In this document: positions 14,701 through 30,700 of the stretch, one piece after another
How the letters are laid out: every line of letters begins with the position of its first letter
Numbering within the stretch: the first letter of the stretch is position 1
Assembly (NCBI RefSeq): GCF_001039355.2
Contig: NW_019773692.1
Coordinates: forward strand, 25,809 to 89,808
DNA length: 64,000 nt
Origin: Lingula anatina
Taxonomy: Eukaryota; Brachiopoda; Lingulata; Lingulida; Lingulidae
Direction: 5' to 3'
Notes under the pieces: model-generated
Seen by the model: the letters and a program-made list of their open reading frames with translations, nothing else
The model's database searches: none
What the model was told of the DNA's origin: nothing
Translations under genes and position numbers: made by a program

Positions 14701-17700
14701 CTTTAAAATGCTATCATATGTATCTTTAAACAGTCAATCCTGTTAACTCAACCGCATACACCAATATTATCTTGCTCTCCTGTGTGTTTACATCTACAGA
14801 ATATAACACCAGGTAATTCAACCACATAATCTAATATCATTCTCCACAACTTAAACCATAACGCTGACTTCACCAGACCAAGGATGTGTGGCCACCACAG
14901 CTTTGTTTACTAGTACACACAGAAATCAATCCTCTACTTCCAGGTTCTACTCAACACTCACTACCTGCATCATCATACACCCCCATTTNTATTCTATTTC
15001 TTCCAGCCTTTAAAATGCTATCATATGTATCTTTAAACAGTCAATCCTGTTAACTCAACCGCATACACCAATATTATCTTGCTCTCCTGTGTGTTTACAT
15101 CTACAGAATATAACACCAGGTAATTCAACCACATAATCTAATATCATTCTCCACAACTTAAACCATAACGCTGACTTCACCAGACCAAGGATGTGTGGCC
15201 ACCACAGCTTTGTTTACTAGTACACACAGAAATCAATCCTCTACTTCCAGGTTCTACTCAACACTCACTACCTGCATCATCATACACCCCATTTCCATAG
15301 ATTTTTAGATCGATCTATCCCTGTGGGGAGTCTCACTAGATTACTGTCAGCTTGGCCGGCTTAAGCGTCTGTCCTGCCTACTAAAAGCTGTAAGGGGGTA
15401 ATTAACTATGGTGCCCGCTCGGCTGACTGCAATTTAGCGTGAACCCCCAGGGAGTTAGGTCGATCTAAATCTTAATCTTTAGATCGATCTAAATCTCTGG
15501 GAAAGCACCCTAAGACTGAGTGTAGCAACCTGAGCAGATCTACAGCTAATCAATCTTCTGCCACTTCTTTACATTGTCATATTTTCAATGAAAACATGCT
15601 CTAGGTGATCAATAAGCTAAGACCTGTCATATACCACTGGGTCAGACCCTGATGCTGTGGACCTTTTATACCTCTAATGGGGACCTTATCATGGACCCTC
15701 TGGGCCCTGCAACATGTATAAATGAGCCCAAGGTTTCACACAGGTGTTTTAACTGACAGCATATTTAACTTGAGGATGTATTTTTTCCAAATATCACATC
15801 AGCCATTATTGCCAATGCAGTGCTATTTGATTTGAAGTCAAATATATCAGAGAACACGGAGATTGATGGATAAAGATGGAGAGTGAAAAGTCACCCATGA
15901 TGCACCTGTACCTCTGAAAGTGGATTTAACTTGAGCTGCAAACAATCCATACCACTTCTGTTCTCTACATCAGAGAGATGAAGTCTAGGAAATCTACAGT
16001 CATGGTTTGAACTTTTAAACAATGGATTTCTTATTTCTATTACTAAGTGATGAGAAGGGGGGATTTTTATATCATCTGGGGGTTTTACTGTTTATGTCTT
16101 TTTAATGTGGGAATTAAAATCAACAACAACAACCAATGTAGGCAACTTATCTTTGTCTGCTTCTTTATAACTGAATAATTTATCACAGAATCATAATGAA
16201 CCATTTTTATGGCCATTCTTCTCTTCCTTCCCTTTCTTCCAATTACTTCCTCAACTTGAGAATAAAGAGATGTAGATTTAAGCACTACAAACGAGGAATA
16301 AAAAGGCCTTAAAAACACTGCAACCATCAAAACTCATTTTTATCCCTGCCAATTACACTCTGGGGACTATTTTGGACATAATAAATAAAGCCTGATCAAG
16401 GATAATGACCACTTAATGGTTCAATAATTCTCTTATTAGACTTGAGTCAGCTGGGATATTAATTGTATATCACAAGAGATGGGTGCTTAGTGAGCAGACT
16501 AACATGAACATGGTCCTGCATTAAAAACGGTCATCCATGGTTTCTATACACACTATAAACTACATAATGTGCTCTAACCTGTAAATGTATTACTAAGAAG
16601 ACAACTGTGGTGCAGGGAATCCTGCCACTGTAATAGTAATAGGGCCCTAGGAATGGATTGGAATCCACTTTCTAGCAAACCCCAATGGACAGGGAAGCAG
16701 ATGGCTATCCAAATATAATTTCTGGAAACCTTAATGAAATTACTGTCATTTTCTTTCAAGTGCTCTGGGTAAATTCACTGAGAAGAAAAAGAAGCCTGGG
16801 ACCATGATTTTACCTTGGTGCTTATCTTGGCTTGATATTTAAGTCAAAAGCAACATCAACCAACAGCCAATTTAACATAAGAGAGCAGTAAGTCCATTGC
16901 TTTAGTTGAGACACAATCTCAATCTAAGTCACAGCACCAATCTACCTGAAATACAGCTGCTCCAAGCAACTTACCTGTCAAATGATGTCTAAAAAAAAAA
17001 ATCAAAACTGACACAAACTGACAGTAAGTGAAATTTACATTTGTTCTCAGTTATAGCAATATATCACCCAGCAGCTCTATATCAATTGATATATATATCA
17101 TTTCTCTCCAAACCATTCCTTTGCTTGAGATAAGGGCAATGCTTGACTTCCATGGAATCTTTGTCATCCCATCCTCTGCCACCAGTGTACTGACTTCTTA
17201 TCACAGAGTTCAAGGAAGGGTGTAAGATGGTTTTGCAATTGAGTGTCCACTATGTACGGTTAAAACTCATTTTTTACAAATATTTCTATTTCTTTTTTCT
17301 TTCTTTCTTTTATTTTGATAAAAATGTTCTAAATATCTCCCACTTATGTCCATGCCTGGTATGATCAAGATTAAGATCACAGGTGTTTTCTTCCTGATCA
17401 GACTTTCATCCCTGTCTCAAGTGTCTCCATCCCATGTGAAGTGCCCCCATTCACTTACACAAACACTGTGAAGTAGTGAAGCTGAAGTGAAGTATCCCCT
17501 GTCATCTTCAGAGAGATTATCCCCCAATAAATCACCCTCACTACAATACAGGTAAGTTTACACTGGGGACAGACACGTGCCTCTCTCCACTCTGGGATAC
17601 CTGGGGCTTAGGTTATCATAACTGTGTGAAAGAGACCAGTCCTTGACATACTTAGAAATATTATCCCTATTCCCAAACAAAGTGACATACATTGATAAGA

Positions 17701-20700
17701 GAAGAACAGCTGTGTATTCAGTGAGAGTTCAAGTAGTCCCCAAGTTCAAAATCTTACAGAAACCCAGATACCATACACCACTGTACTCCACGGAATAGTA
17801 AAAAATATGGCCACAAAATAACTATCATACAGACATGTATAAGGAAAATTGAAACAACAATTATTGACACAATACACTGACTGGTTCCTTATCTTGGTTC
17901 ATAGACAAACAGTCACCATGCAACAGTGTCATTCAACATAACCCTTTCATGCTAACTATGCAAACTGCTCACATGCTGACATCTATATTAAGATCATTAC
18001 AATAAAATATATACACATTTTAAACAATTCAGTGCACTGTTTTTTAATCATCTGGTGGAGAACTTTAAAAGTCTCTCTGAAATTCCAACATGTGAAATAT
18101 TTTCTAACGCGATAAAATGATAGATTTCATAAATGTCCTAAAAAAAATTAAGAACTTGTCCTGGAAGAACCAAACTGAATTAAAGAATAACATTATCAAC
18201 AACAACAACACAAAACAGACATGCTGAAACTGTCGGTCTGATCGGTCATGACCGGGAAAATTTGTCTGGACCGGTAAAAAATTGGACGTGGTAGGTCCAA
18301 AGGACCGACAAGAATTTTAAAAGCCACACTTTTAAATTTAGAGTCATCATTTGACATACTTCCCTAATAATAAAATTATATAAAACCCAAAGCATTTTTT
18401 CCCTTCTATTTCAATCCTATCACATTCACAAACAAAGTAAGCTACCTAATCGCACTGCTAGTATCTGTCTCAAACGAAGAGGGTAGTTTTCAGTCTGACA
18501 AAAATCCATTCGGTCCAGCAAATTATTTTACTACTGCCGGTCCAAATGTCCGGCCACTCTGAAAAGATTTCAGCATGTCTACAAAATGCAGAAATATTTA
18601 GCATAAAGATTCAGAACAATAACATCAACCAAAAGACAAACATTCCCAGATATAACTTAACAGAAGTCAAGAATAATATATGCTTTCACCTTGTGCTCAA
18701 CCATCAGGATTTGCAACTGGCATTTTTTTTTAATTGAAAGTTATCACCCTGAGTTTTAAAGAACTGATACTTTCCATAGCAATATGGATATGATTCATAG
18801 GTGAGTGTTCAGTTCACATCAAACTCAGGGTGATAATTCTTGACCCATGTTCAACAGAGCTGAAGAGACATATATACTTACCCTAAAGATAGATTCACAA
18901 AGCACAGGCTGAGAAGTGGAAATGACGGAAGACCGTATAAGATTTTTACATTTATGAAGTTACTGTTAGGACAAATTTTTAGAAATAGACAGAAAATAAA
19001 GATTCTGAACCTGGGCTAAATTCCACTTCCATTTCTTTACTTTTTTGCCAACTTTTAACTAATTAAAATTTAATTTTTGCCATACACCCCAGTAAGACCA
19101 TAGTGTTGGCAAAAACAGAAATCAGTGACCCCTTTTGTTAAATCCTGTTATAAAAACATAGATCCTGAGCCGTGAAGCTGTCTCCTTACCTTGCTATAGA
19201 ACTGGCTGTTGCCTGCTTCAGTCTTCATGGTACCTGATGGCAGTTTCTTCACTGTGGGCTCGCTGTTCTCGTCTTCTGTCCCGCCGCCATCACTGATGCT
19301 CCCAGAGCGAGAACCTCTGCAAAGACAAAGTGATGCCAATATGACTTCATGCTGACACCATTGGAGCAGACTACTGGAGCCAATGTAAGGCACCAATGGA
19401 GCCATGTTCTCTATAGACTCTTGTATGTTTGGGCCAGCAAGGTACCATGAGGTAATGAGACATCTATGTATGAACACCATAGCATATGTGAGTCAGATAT
19501 AAAAACCCAAGTGTAACTAAGCACCATTTGATGATCATGGTTTAAGTCATTGGGTATAATGTGGTCCCCAGGTGCCACATCTCATATGTGGGTTTTTCCC
19601 CAGTATATTCCAAAGTGGAAACCATTAAATAACACTACAAAAACCAGTTAGACATATATGAAAGAACAGTACAATGATGAACACCATGAAAGTAGACCAA
19701 GCAGAGGTAACCAAGTCCACCCAAGGCTGACATGTATTAGTCACTGTCTACCAGCTGGTATGCTGTTGTTTAAGTATCTAACACATTGAATTTGTCAGAT
19801 ATCTTTGAACATAAGGAAACACAAAAAGTAATATGTTTGCCTCATGTTGACAGAGAGCTTTTATCAGCTTCAGAATGTTATGGATATTTTTTAGTTACAT
19901 TTTCACTTTCACTTTTTCAATTTCTTTGGTCTTTAACAAGCTCAGGTAGCACTTAATTTGACAGTAATACAAGTTAGTACTAACTGTGTAAAATAAAGAA
20001 TTTTTTTCAGTTCCAATAAAAATTTTTCACTAGCTATAAAAACATATCTATGACAGAGAGATCACAAGATCAGCTGTACCTCAACCTTGCTGTCATCCTT
20101 ACACCCCACATTTCCTGTTTTTACGTGCGGTTTAACATTCCGTCCACAGACAAATATTGCCACAAGGTGATTCTATTGTAACATGATACCTCAAATAACA
20201 GCTCAATGTCACACACAATGCCAATCATCAAACACTTGTCTCCCAAGTTAACCTGTTATCATTGATTAATATATAATAAATGTTGGGCATCTTGGCTCTC
20301 GGAGCACTGTTCAGTGTATATATGTGTGTGTGCCAAGGGGAAAGATACAATGGACCTGAGTGGCTCTGTCAAGTACTAGTACGCTATTATTTGTATATCA
20401 CACACGTACGCACGCACACACACACACATCCTACCACTATGGTAAGATTTTACTAACACAAGTTCTGAAAAAACTCCTTTAATTACCTAAACCTGCTTCA
20501 GCAAATATAAATATAACACAAGATGCACAATGTTACTTGTCTTCTAACATACAAATGTGTAGAATGACCTTCATTTAAAGCTTTACTGATTAAGACTTAG
20601 GAAAAAAAATACAAGAGACTCCACACTATATTTTGCTAGCGTACAGCTGTTATTGAACTGTTCTTGTATTGATCCTAGTTTAGTGGCTCATTGCCCCTGC

Positions 20701-20711
20701 TTCATTAAGGG

Positions 20712-20743
<32 letters not shown>

Positions 20744-23700
20744 TACTATATATATATCCAACAGACAGATTAATAATCAGAAAGACCACACAAAAAATAC
20801 ATTATCTGAGTTTTTAGGATAAACTTCCTCCATGCACCAGGATAATCGTATAACACAAATATAAACCTGCCACGACAAACAAACACCATTATCATATTTT
20901 TCACCACAGCCACCCATCACCATAATAGAATGAATATCATTCTCCATTTTCTTCACTTAAATTTCTTGTTTGTTCTGAAATAACTACCAATTTACATAAA
21001 TATACACACACCAGATGATTTACTTCTTAATGTCTTCTAAATGTAAGACATGAACACAAAAATAATTCTCATTTATTTCTCTATCACAACAAAAAAACTC
21101 TCAGGTACGATAAGGGCGCCATTCAGCAGATCTCATGGCGTCCACTTTATGCCTGGACAGAGGACGGACATCCCATACCAAAGGAGAGATTGCCTGACCA
21201 CATCATTTACCAGTATTCCCACAGTATATCTTAACTCGTGCTGCACTTATGTTGTACTGATAATATACTGCTTCTCATCGCTAGCCTGTTAAAGCAGTGC
21301 GTCGCATCTTATATACTGGCATTGTATCCCAGAATATATTTGAATTTTTATCACAATGCCCTAATTTTGCTGTTAATTCACCCGCTCCTATGTAAAAAAA
21401 GAAAATAATGACAGTTGATGGGTGTTTTCTTTTGCATAACTTCAAATAACTTCACCTGTTAGTTTCCATTCAAATACACCTAAGATTTCTACACCTAGCC
21501 TATGCATAACTATAACTTATACTAGTAAGTGGATTTCAGATCTATATCTAAGACAAGTTACCTGATTGTAAAAAAAAAAAAAAAAAAAAAAAAATTAGGA
21601 AAAAATTCACATAATTACGTTGCATTACACAGCACTCTCATGATGTTAGATTAACATTGGTCCAGTTCTTGACACAGTCCTTGACCACAGTCCTTGACTA
21701 GTCCTACAAAAGAGGAACACTAGCTCAATCTTCTACTCCTCCACCATGTACCTTCTTTCGGTGACCAGGAAGCAGTTGGTGACTTACAGGGTTTCTATTC
21801 TGATAACAACTCTGTTCAGCTGACAGCTTTTGGCTTATTATTATTTCACTCAACTTTCCTAGAGCTCAGTCTCTGGGCATTCACTTTGAATTTGACCAAT
21901 TTCTATCTTAATTCCCCGAGTTTTCATGTACACAGAACCAGTATGAACACAATCCAACTGACAACACCATGCATATGTTATTGTCTACAGGTGTCTTCCA
22001 CAAGTCCGGCCACCAGATCTCAGACTGTCCCCTTGCCTATTCAGTTGTCAACACGGTCCACCTTACAGCAGAGTTCCTATCTTCCTGACAAACAGTCTTC
22101 CTATTGTAAAGCCTACACTGTTTAACCTGGACAGATGTCCTAGTCGCTGTCCTGTCCAGTTAACGGAATTTTAAACTGTCACTCGCCACTGTCCTCCTTC
22201 CAGTAAATTACAGTATACAGTTACTATAAAAAGTCAGATGACGCAGAGGGCAATTTGTCACTGTCCATAGCTGACTGTCACCGTCACCGGCGCTCTGTCC
22301 ACTACTGCTAAGGCCGCTGACTTCATCAAAGGGATTTATGCATATAATGTGGAATATCCAGTCCAGATGGACATTCTGCTGACTATCAAGTATGACCTAT
22401 AGATCTTGTAGCCAATTAGACCACATCACAGTTTAATGGCGAGAGCAGCAGGGGAGTTCATCCGAGTGTCCACTGTAACTTTATATCCTGTTGTATGTAT
22501 TGTACACTGTTCATAGGAACTACCTTGCTGTTGATGGTAAATTGACTGATGACCAGATGGTACTTCTACTCCTGCAGTGACTTTATGTACAGAAGACCTA
22601 TGTAGTAACACTGACGTGGCTGTACGACCACTGCGCACACCATGGCACGGTTTCCAGGCTTTACGCTGCACTATCTCACTGAGATTATATAAGTTCATCT
22701 AACACGTGACTTAAACACGCATCAGTCTCAGCTGAATCTGTACAAACATTAGGATCTAGTTGCAGAATTCAAAACTAGAAGACGAATGTTTGAATTGAAA
22801 TTAGTAGCCAACTGGATTTTCTAAAAATAAATTATATATTTTTTGCTGCTAAATCAAAATTTTCTAGAGCACGGGTTATCAGCAGCCCTATCTCTACTCA
22901 ACTGTCAATTTTCAAAATCAATTTGAAAGCTTTATCACTCTGATATATCTCTAAGCAAACTGAAACAAAGCCTGTGTATTAGCATGACATCAACTTTTGC
23001 TTCCTGTTTCATTCTGAAGCAAAGGGGGCAGTACAGCTCTTTCACATGATGGTAAGAACTGAAAATGAGGACTCCATGCTCAGTACGCGTGGAATCATTA
23101 GTGAAGGCTAGGTATCGTTACCCTGTGTATTTTCTTAATCAGCACAGTATTGTGTACTCTTCCCTAATCTGGCCTCTTTAATCAACAAACATGGCCCTCC
23201 TGCCTAAGGTCTTACTATCTTAACTGTGGGTCTTCTCCGTTATCTGGCCTCATTATCAATTCAAACTGCCCAGTTCCTCTCAATCTCTCCCCATACGATC
23301 ATTAAGTCTTGTTTCGTTATCTGTCTTTACACAAAAAGATGAAGCAATAGCAGGGTGAGGTACAGTTTTCTTTCCACTGGTCACAATGGGAGGATAATCT
23401 TGAAGAAAAGTATTAAAACAATGGACCAGTTTTGACCAGGCCGTCAGTTCTGAACAGTGGGCGATAGGTTTATCTCTCCCCTGGCGAGGCAACAACCAGA
23501 TAGAGGCAGAGAGACTGATGTGTGGTCTACTCGCACTATCTTCACTCCTACATGTACTTGATCAGGATGGATTTAGTGGATTTACATGAACTGTTGATAA
23601 AACAGAGATAATTCTACACTTTTTTTAAGGTTTGAACCCTCTATTATTATTACCTCTTTTTGGTAAATTATAGAAATGTTAAATATTAATAATTTGTCAT

Positions 23701-25314
23701 GTTTCCTCTGAGCAGCCATCTGTGAAAAGGAAAAAGACATCCCGACTTCTCATGAGTTTGATTCCAACAGCTCAGAACAAATAGCTTGGCTTGTAATTAA
23801 TCTGAATCAACTGGGGACTAACTGACATTTAAAACAAATTGATATCTAAATTAAATAGCCTGAATCTTTGTGTAAATGTCTAACAAAATTAATCTTGATA
23901 GATCTGATCTTTGAATCTAACATACATGGTGCTGTGGTTATAAGCATTGTTTTCTTCAAGGACATACACGGCCTATAGTGATATTACCTGCACTTGCCAC
24001 ATACTGGAACACCATTTTGTTCTCCTTCATCCTTAAAAAACTCCACAGAATATAATGAAACTTTACCTTTTCATTTAAATATATATACACCAACAACAAA
24101 GAAATGCTCAGCAATGTGATCCTTTGTTAAAAGTAGGTGGTAAAGAGAATTTTCAACAATACAGAAGAGTAAAATAAAATGTTGTCCTTGGTTGAACTGA
24201 GGTCATAACTCCAGCCATAAGTATCCTGAAAGGCCTTCCATTATCAGAGTATCTTAATTGCTGGTAACAGTTGACCATGTCATTTCTTATTATCAACACT
24301 ACTTACTACTGATATTAATGTAATATTTGGAGAGAGGTAGCGGGAATGACCTCAACCCCCCCCCCTCACCCCCATCATCTAGACATTAATGTAACAGGCT
24401 GCAATGGGAGGTCAGTTTTTTTTCTGTTACTGCTGAGAACAATTTTATTTTAAACCCACATCATGATGTTTATTTCTGGCCAAAAGATCCTTTTTATTTC
24501 CTTCTTTTCTACGCTTTTCTATCTACAGTCTGCTTTACATGTATGAGACTTGTGAAGCCATTTCATTAAAAACCCTTTATGTATTTCTGTTTGTAAACAA
24601 TAACTGTGGGCCCATAAAAACCTACATCTGCTACTGAATTTTTCTGGATCAAAGTCACCTTTTTTTAAAACTTTAGTTATTTTATGAGATGGTCCCTGGA
24701 ATTGATATGACTATGCTAAACAGAGGGTAGGTTGTTCAGTAATTTCACAAACCAGTATCATGTGATGACTGCCCCTATCCTCCTATTAGCCTGCAGATCA
24801 ACACATGCATTAACTGCATCCCCCTTCCCCTATATTCCTACCTGTCTGCAGTTTATATGTGGGCTTGCACCCCCCCCCCAGGACCCTATATTTCTACCAG
24901 TCTGCAATTTATATGTGGGCTGACCCCCCCCCCCCCACCACCACCCAGGGACCTATAATCCTACAGTCTACAGAGCTCCTGTCATCACACCTGAATATAC
25001 ACTTTGACCTTTGACCTACAGGTGCCAGGCAGACATTTCATATACACTTCCACACAGCCTTCTCTGTATCCATCATCACAGCCTTCTCTGTATCCATCAT
25101 CACGCTATTAACTCCTCTGTCAAGTATTGCCAATTTGTAGCCACGCCCCCACATAGACAAGTATTGAAACCAGGACAATAGAAGGTATGTGTGATATGGA
25201 TAGCAGTGATATATGGGGGGAAAACATGGTACCTCACCCCCACCTCCACCCCTGGCCTCTCTGCCTGCATCTCTCTCACTCCCCCTCCCTTCCCCCTCTC
25301 TCACTCTCCTCCTT

Positions 25315-25359
<45 letters not shown>

Positions 25360-26906
25360 AAGCAGTTGGCCCCAGTCAGGCCTGTAGCTGGGGGGGGGGT
25401 TCAGGGAGTTAAAAAAGAAACCTTTTTGTCGGGGGGGGGGGGGGGGGGGGAAGGTTCTCTTGGGTAAATTTTTTTTTNTAACTGAATCTATACCAGGATC
25501 TGGAAAGTCAATGCCAGAAATCTAATTTAAGGGAAACAATTCTAAATCTGGCTTTTTGACAAAATACAATAGTACAGAAGCACTTTTGAGAGTCAGCAGA
25601 TCAATGACTCTGAAGAAGTCCTGCCTCTAATGTGGTTAACAACATACCGGTTTCTTTTACAGTTTTACTCAACTTCTCATCATATGTTAAAGTTTAACAA
25701 CTACACCATATCTATAAACATGAAATTCTGTTGTTTATCATTCTGTTAAAAACTGAATATCATCATGGACACAACAGAGATCAATGATAACAAATATACA
25801 GAGCAACTGGGCATGAAGTGTAGGTAACCCCATATACCACCAAGACTGTCTTTCCACTACTTGTTGGTCAGAATATCCATAACACAACGGAGATGAAATC
25901 ACCAAGTTTCTACCACTGACAGGACAATCATATCTGACCACCTTGTGCTAAGTTAGACTAGTAGCTTGCTTATTGGGCTGGTGGTATAAGATTGAACTCA
26001 ACCTCCCACCTGCCATATTATACATTATTATACCCCCCTCCCCCCTCCTTAACCCCCCCCCTCCTTAACCCCCTCCCCACTATACCCCATGTAGAGCTAT
26101 TTACCTGCAGAGTCCCTCAAACACATGCATCAGCATCAGTCAGTAGTCATGTGGACCCAGTAGCATCCCTTCTACACTCTAAATAACTACATCATGCCCG
26201 CATGCTGCTGGTGAAGATACATACGGACCTACAATCCTGAGTCATTCTCCTCAGGGGTCATGTCAAAAGTCAAGAGGGTCATTTTTTAAAAACTCAGTTT
26301 GGTAATATTAACATGACTTTGAAATACACTGTAGTTCAAAAATTTTATTCCACAACTTTTTCTTCACAATGAATCATTGTGTAATATTCCAGTCATGAAG
26401 TCAAAATTCTGTGTACCTTTAATTATCTTTCTACATTATTCAGCTAAAGGAATTGATTCACGAGGACATATTTTATAAGAAATTCTCTGACATATTTGAC
26501 ACAGTCCCTTTGATGAGAGTTTGCTCTCCATATCCACCCTTTTTCATGCAGTCAAGACGTATTTTGTAGCTTTGTGAAACATTAAACTGGTCTAGTGATT
26601 TGATAATGGTGTGACTAGAAGACATTGTATCTGACCTAATGTATACAAACTCTCCTCCCCTCTCCTCCCCTCCCCCATGTCCTAGCTGTCATAGCTTCAC
26701 AACTGAACCCAAAACAGTCTCCGAACTGACTCTGGCCTTAAAAATATCATGAAATCTAATCTGATATTGTGTAGATATGCAGGTCTTCTTTAGAATTAAG
26801 TCAAAAGAAAAACATGAGGGTCCATGCTAATTTGCTAAAATTCTCTTGGTAATGGGTTCTTTAAAATACTTGCTACTTCATATGAATAACAGAAAAGTTT
26901 TAATTA

Positions 26907-26973
<67 letters not shown>

Positions 26974-27440
26974 GCACTATGATTATTTTGCCCAATTTAA
27001 CTTTTATAAAACCTCACAAAATATATATATGCCAATACACCAATATACTTAAAACATAACTCATACAACCAACCATCTGAACTATGTGGATAAATATGAG
27101 GAAAGAAGGTAGAACAGATGAAATATTTACAGACTTCCACACATAGCAATGCCATCCAATCTTGGGTGGAGTGGAAATGAAAGAAAAAAAAGGAAACAAG
27201 AAAATTATAGCAACCTTCTGACTGGACTTTGAACATGAAAGTATTTTTTTTAAATAATAAGACAAATAAATAAATAAATAGTGAAAAGCTATTTGTGAAG
27301 TTGACTCAGTAAAAGTGATATCAAGAAAATCCCAATTTCTTTGTACCAATCCTATTAATATAACAACATATTTTTTGTTACATAGCAACTTTCTGAACGG
27401 ACTTTGAACATGAAAGTATTTTTCTAAACAATAAGACAAA

Positions 27441-27491
<51 letters not shown>

Positions 27492-27650
27492 ATAGTGAAA
27501 AGTTAATGTGAAACTGACCCAGTAAAAGTGATATCAAGAAAATCCCAATTTCTTTGTTCCAATCCTATTAATATAACATATTTTTTGTTACATAGCAACT
27601 TTCTGAATGGACTTTGAACATGAAAGTATTTTTCTAAACAATAAGACAAA

Positions 27651-27705
<55 letters not shown>

Positions 27706-30700
27706 ATAGTGAAAAGTTAATGTGAAACTGACCCAGTAAAAGTGATATCAAGAAAATCCCAATTTCTTTGTTCCAATCCTATACAAATAAAATATTTTTT
27801 GTGCAAAAGAAAAAAACAAACCATGAAAAAAAAATCAGTGATTTACCAGCGCAACCTGTTGACTTTTACTTTACTACATGTTTTTATATCCCCTAGTCTG
27901 GAATGTAACTGAACTTACCTAAACTTAGATCCCTTTTTTCCTTGAAATGCTAATTTTTTGTTGGAAATGAGTCAGCTCAATGTTGGGAAAAAACATGGGT
28001 TTTAAACTTGGCATTAGTCAGAAAACATTAAAGATTTATTTTATATCAAATACTCCCCACTTTACCAAAAATAAATCTAATCAACTTGAAAATTTAAACA
28101 AAACTTTCAGATTTCATTTAATTACTTGGTTCCAGACAAGATAAAACTTTCCCAAACACCCCAAAGAATATATGACCATATTTCCAAAAATAAATCTAAA
28201 ATAGCAGAAAAATTCAGCTGATCTGCAGCAGTTTGTACAAGTTCTTGTAGCAATAACCCAAGCCTTAGTGAGATAATTTCCCATAACATTTCCTTGGCCC
28301 TAGCTGCCCTTCGTCACTTTACTGCCTCACTGCCACGTCTACTTTGATTAAGACACAGACGCAGGGGCAACATAGTGACATGGGACGTGGGGATGGGGGG
28401 GGGGGGGAGGATTAAAGTGCTCAAAATGGGAAAACTTTAATGGACTTAAAGTACTTTTACCTGGTATGATTAGATTACAGTGTTGATGCTTTTAATGTTT
28501 AATGGACTGAATACTAGGGTCAACTGAGGACAGGGAAATGTTTCATTATCATGGGGAACAGTGAAGTTCTGGAGCAAAATATTTCCTCCCGTTCCCACCA
28601 TCAATTACTGAAATATAATTGAATGTAATAAACATATATATTTTCATTGCAGGCATGTCTCTCAGTTAGTAATTCATCCATAATTCATCCATAAATAAGA
28701 CTGGTATTTAGTGAAAAAGTTGAAAAAATGGTGTTGGGGACACCTAGTCTAGGCCAAAGACTTTTTGGCTACCAAAAAGTCAAAAATCCACCAATAGGCA
28801 AAAAAATCTCATCCCTGGTAAATAATAGTTGGAAAAAATTATCCCTGGTAAATAAAGATGAATTTGACTTAGAATTTTGACAAGTCATTCAGTACATGCT
28901 TGCATACAGCACATCACTGAATCACTGGACACAGCTGACAACATAGCAACCAGAATTTGGATGCCGAAAAAAAATCTAATCATTTATAAACAAGTTAGAA
29001 CATGTGCTAGAACATGTCAAAGTCTCAGCGGGACTTTTACTGACAATTCAAGGTCGGACTGAGTCAAGTTGTTCATGTTCTTAAAAAATTTTCCTACGAG
29101 CTGATACTTTCTTACCAGGACATACCTTATACTTCTGTATAAAATATAGAAATATGTGCACCTAAAAATAAGGCATAGCCCTTTGTGTATATATATCATC
29201 AGCAAACACCCACCACACACACATATATATATAGCTACAAGATATATGGAGAAAAGATAACCAGATAATTATTACCTTATCTTAATGTCAAAATCTTTGC
29301 TTTCATTTCAATTTTATCAGACTATAAACATTTATCTAATTTCAACTTTCTGATTTAAGTTATAAATTTAAAAGCAGGCTCCAAGAAAACCACCACAACA
29401 ATTTATTCGCATTTCAGGACTATTATCCCTATTTAAATCTTGACTCCTCTCCTTTGTGCGTGCTGCCATCATACTACTAACCTTTTCTGAAACATCATAG
29501 TAAACACATGCATGGCGAGATCTGGATCCTTCTGATACACATAGACTACTGTGGGAAGCCAAGAGTCACTCACAGATCAGAAAATAATATAAAATAAATG
29601 TCTACTATAGTACAGCCTGATAGTCAGGCCTTAGACTAAGTGCAGTATGTCTGTGTTCGCTTTCATATGACGCTTGATACACAACAATTCCTGCACAAGA
29701 CAGTAATCTCGATTTTGCCTCTGAAGATGATTGTGAAAAATCCTGGGTTTCCTATGTAAGCAAACACAATATAATCCATCAAATCTAGAGACTTGATATA
29801 AATGAATACATCATCTTCTTCAATTCCAGCCCATATTTTCTAGCCATTCAACACCATCATCGCCAGATTAACGAAGCAGTCCGATATTAAATAGTAGCAG
29901 GATCAGATGAAATCTTTTCCAAACACACTGACACACTACTTGCTGAGTTGTTGGATCCCTGACAACTATATCAGCTTCCAATCATATCCCAGAGTTCATG
30001 GAATTTTCCTGGTATAATAATCTACTTCCTATAGTACATATACATAGGAGCATTTGGTTAGAAAGAAGACTGGCATAAGAAAGCTAAACAGAGCAGCTAA
30101 CTCCACTGTCTGTGAATGAGGAGAGAATGGATACACACATCTATCAATGAAGGTAGAATACAGCACCATTGATCTAAGTCGCCACTGGGACTGTCTGGAC
30201 TTAATGTATATTTACTGCACTGTTATATCTATGTTACAGTATACACATTACTTATCCATGATAAGGGCTATAGCTTGGATCACAGGGGCCCCTTTTGAGG
30301 AAAGAACTAACCAATTACATTGCAGTGTTCACACAGTAGCTCATATAGTTATAGCATAATCCATGCTCATTCATGATCAGGGCTACAACTTAACATAAGG
30401 GGCCACTCTTGAGGAAACACCTTACAAGTAACAATCCAAGACGTGCATTTTACCAAGTTCTAGTCTCTTTTGTGGACATTAGCTGATTTATTATTTTTGT
30501 AAAATTGGGCTAATGTGCCACTTGTTGTGACTTCAACGAACATTCATTACTCCACAGACTTGGTAAGTTAGGAAATATGCAACAAACATTAATTGTATCA
30601 TTTTCCCTTGGCACTAAGGCTTCATTCACATGCAATGTCTATTTTCTAAAATCTATTTTCTATTCGCGGTATGTCTTATGATCACGGTCTGTGCCCTGAA

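Larger units (their letters stand above)
7867..19189 (-). other. ARHGAP intron 3 (11.3 kb)
   Basis: No exon of this or another gene was recognised here. It contains a long (TA)n tract, a (TG)n tract, a periodic X-box-like array, an assembly join with a 306-bp duplicate, and several inverted-repeat elements, each listed separately. The short open frames in it have no recognisable protein content. Confidence 0.7.

Noticed and set aside
25054-25101. 24-bp tandem duplication as another donor-site repeat
   Set aside because: No exon or donor could be identified there, so it is an ordinary short tandem repeat.
30245-30425. Imperfect repeat of about 115 bp (ATAAGGGCTAT and ATCAGGGCTAC regions)
   Set aside because: Similarity is low and patchy; no boundaries or function could be supported.
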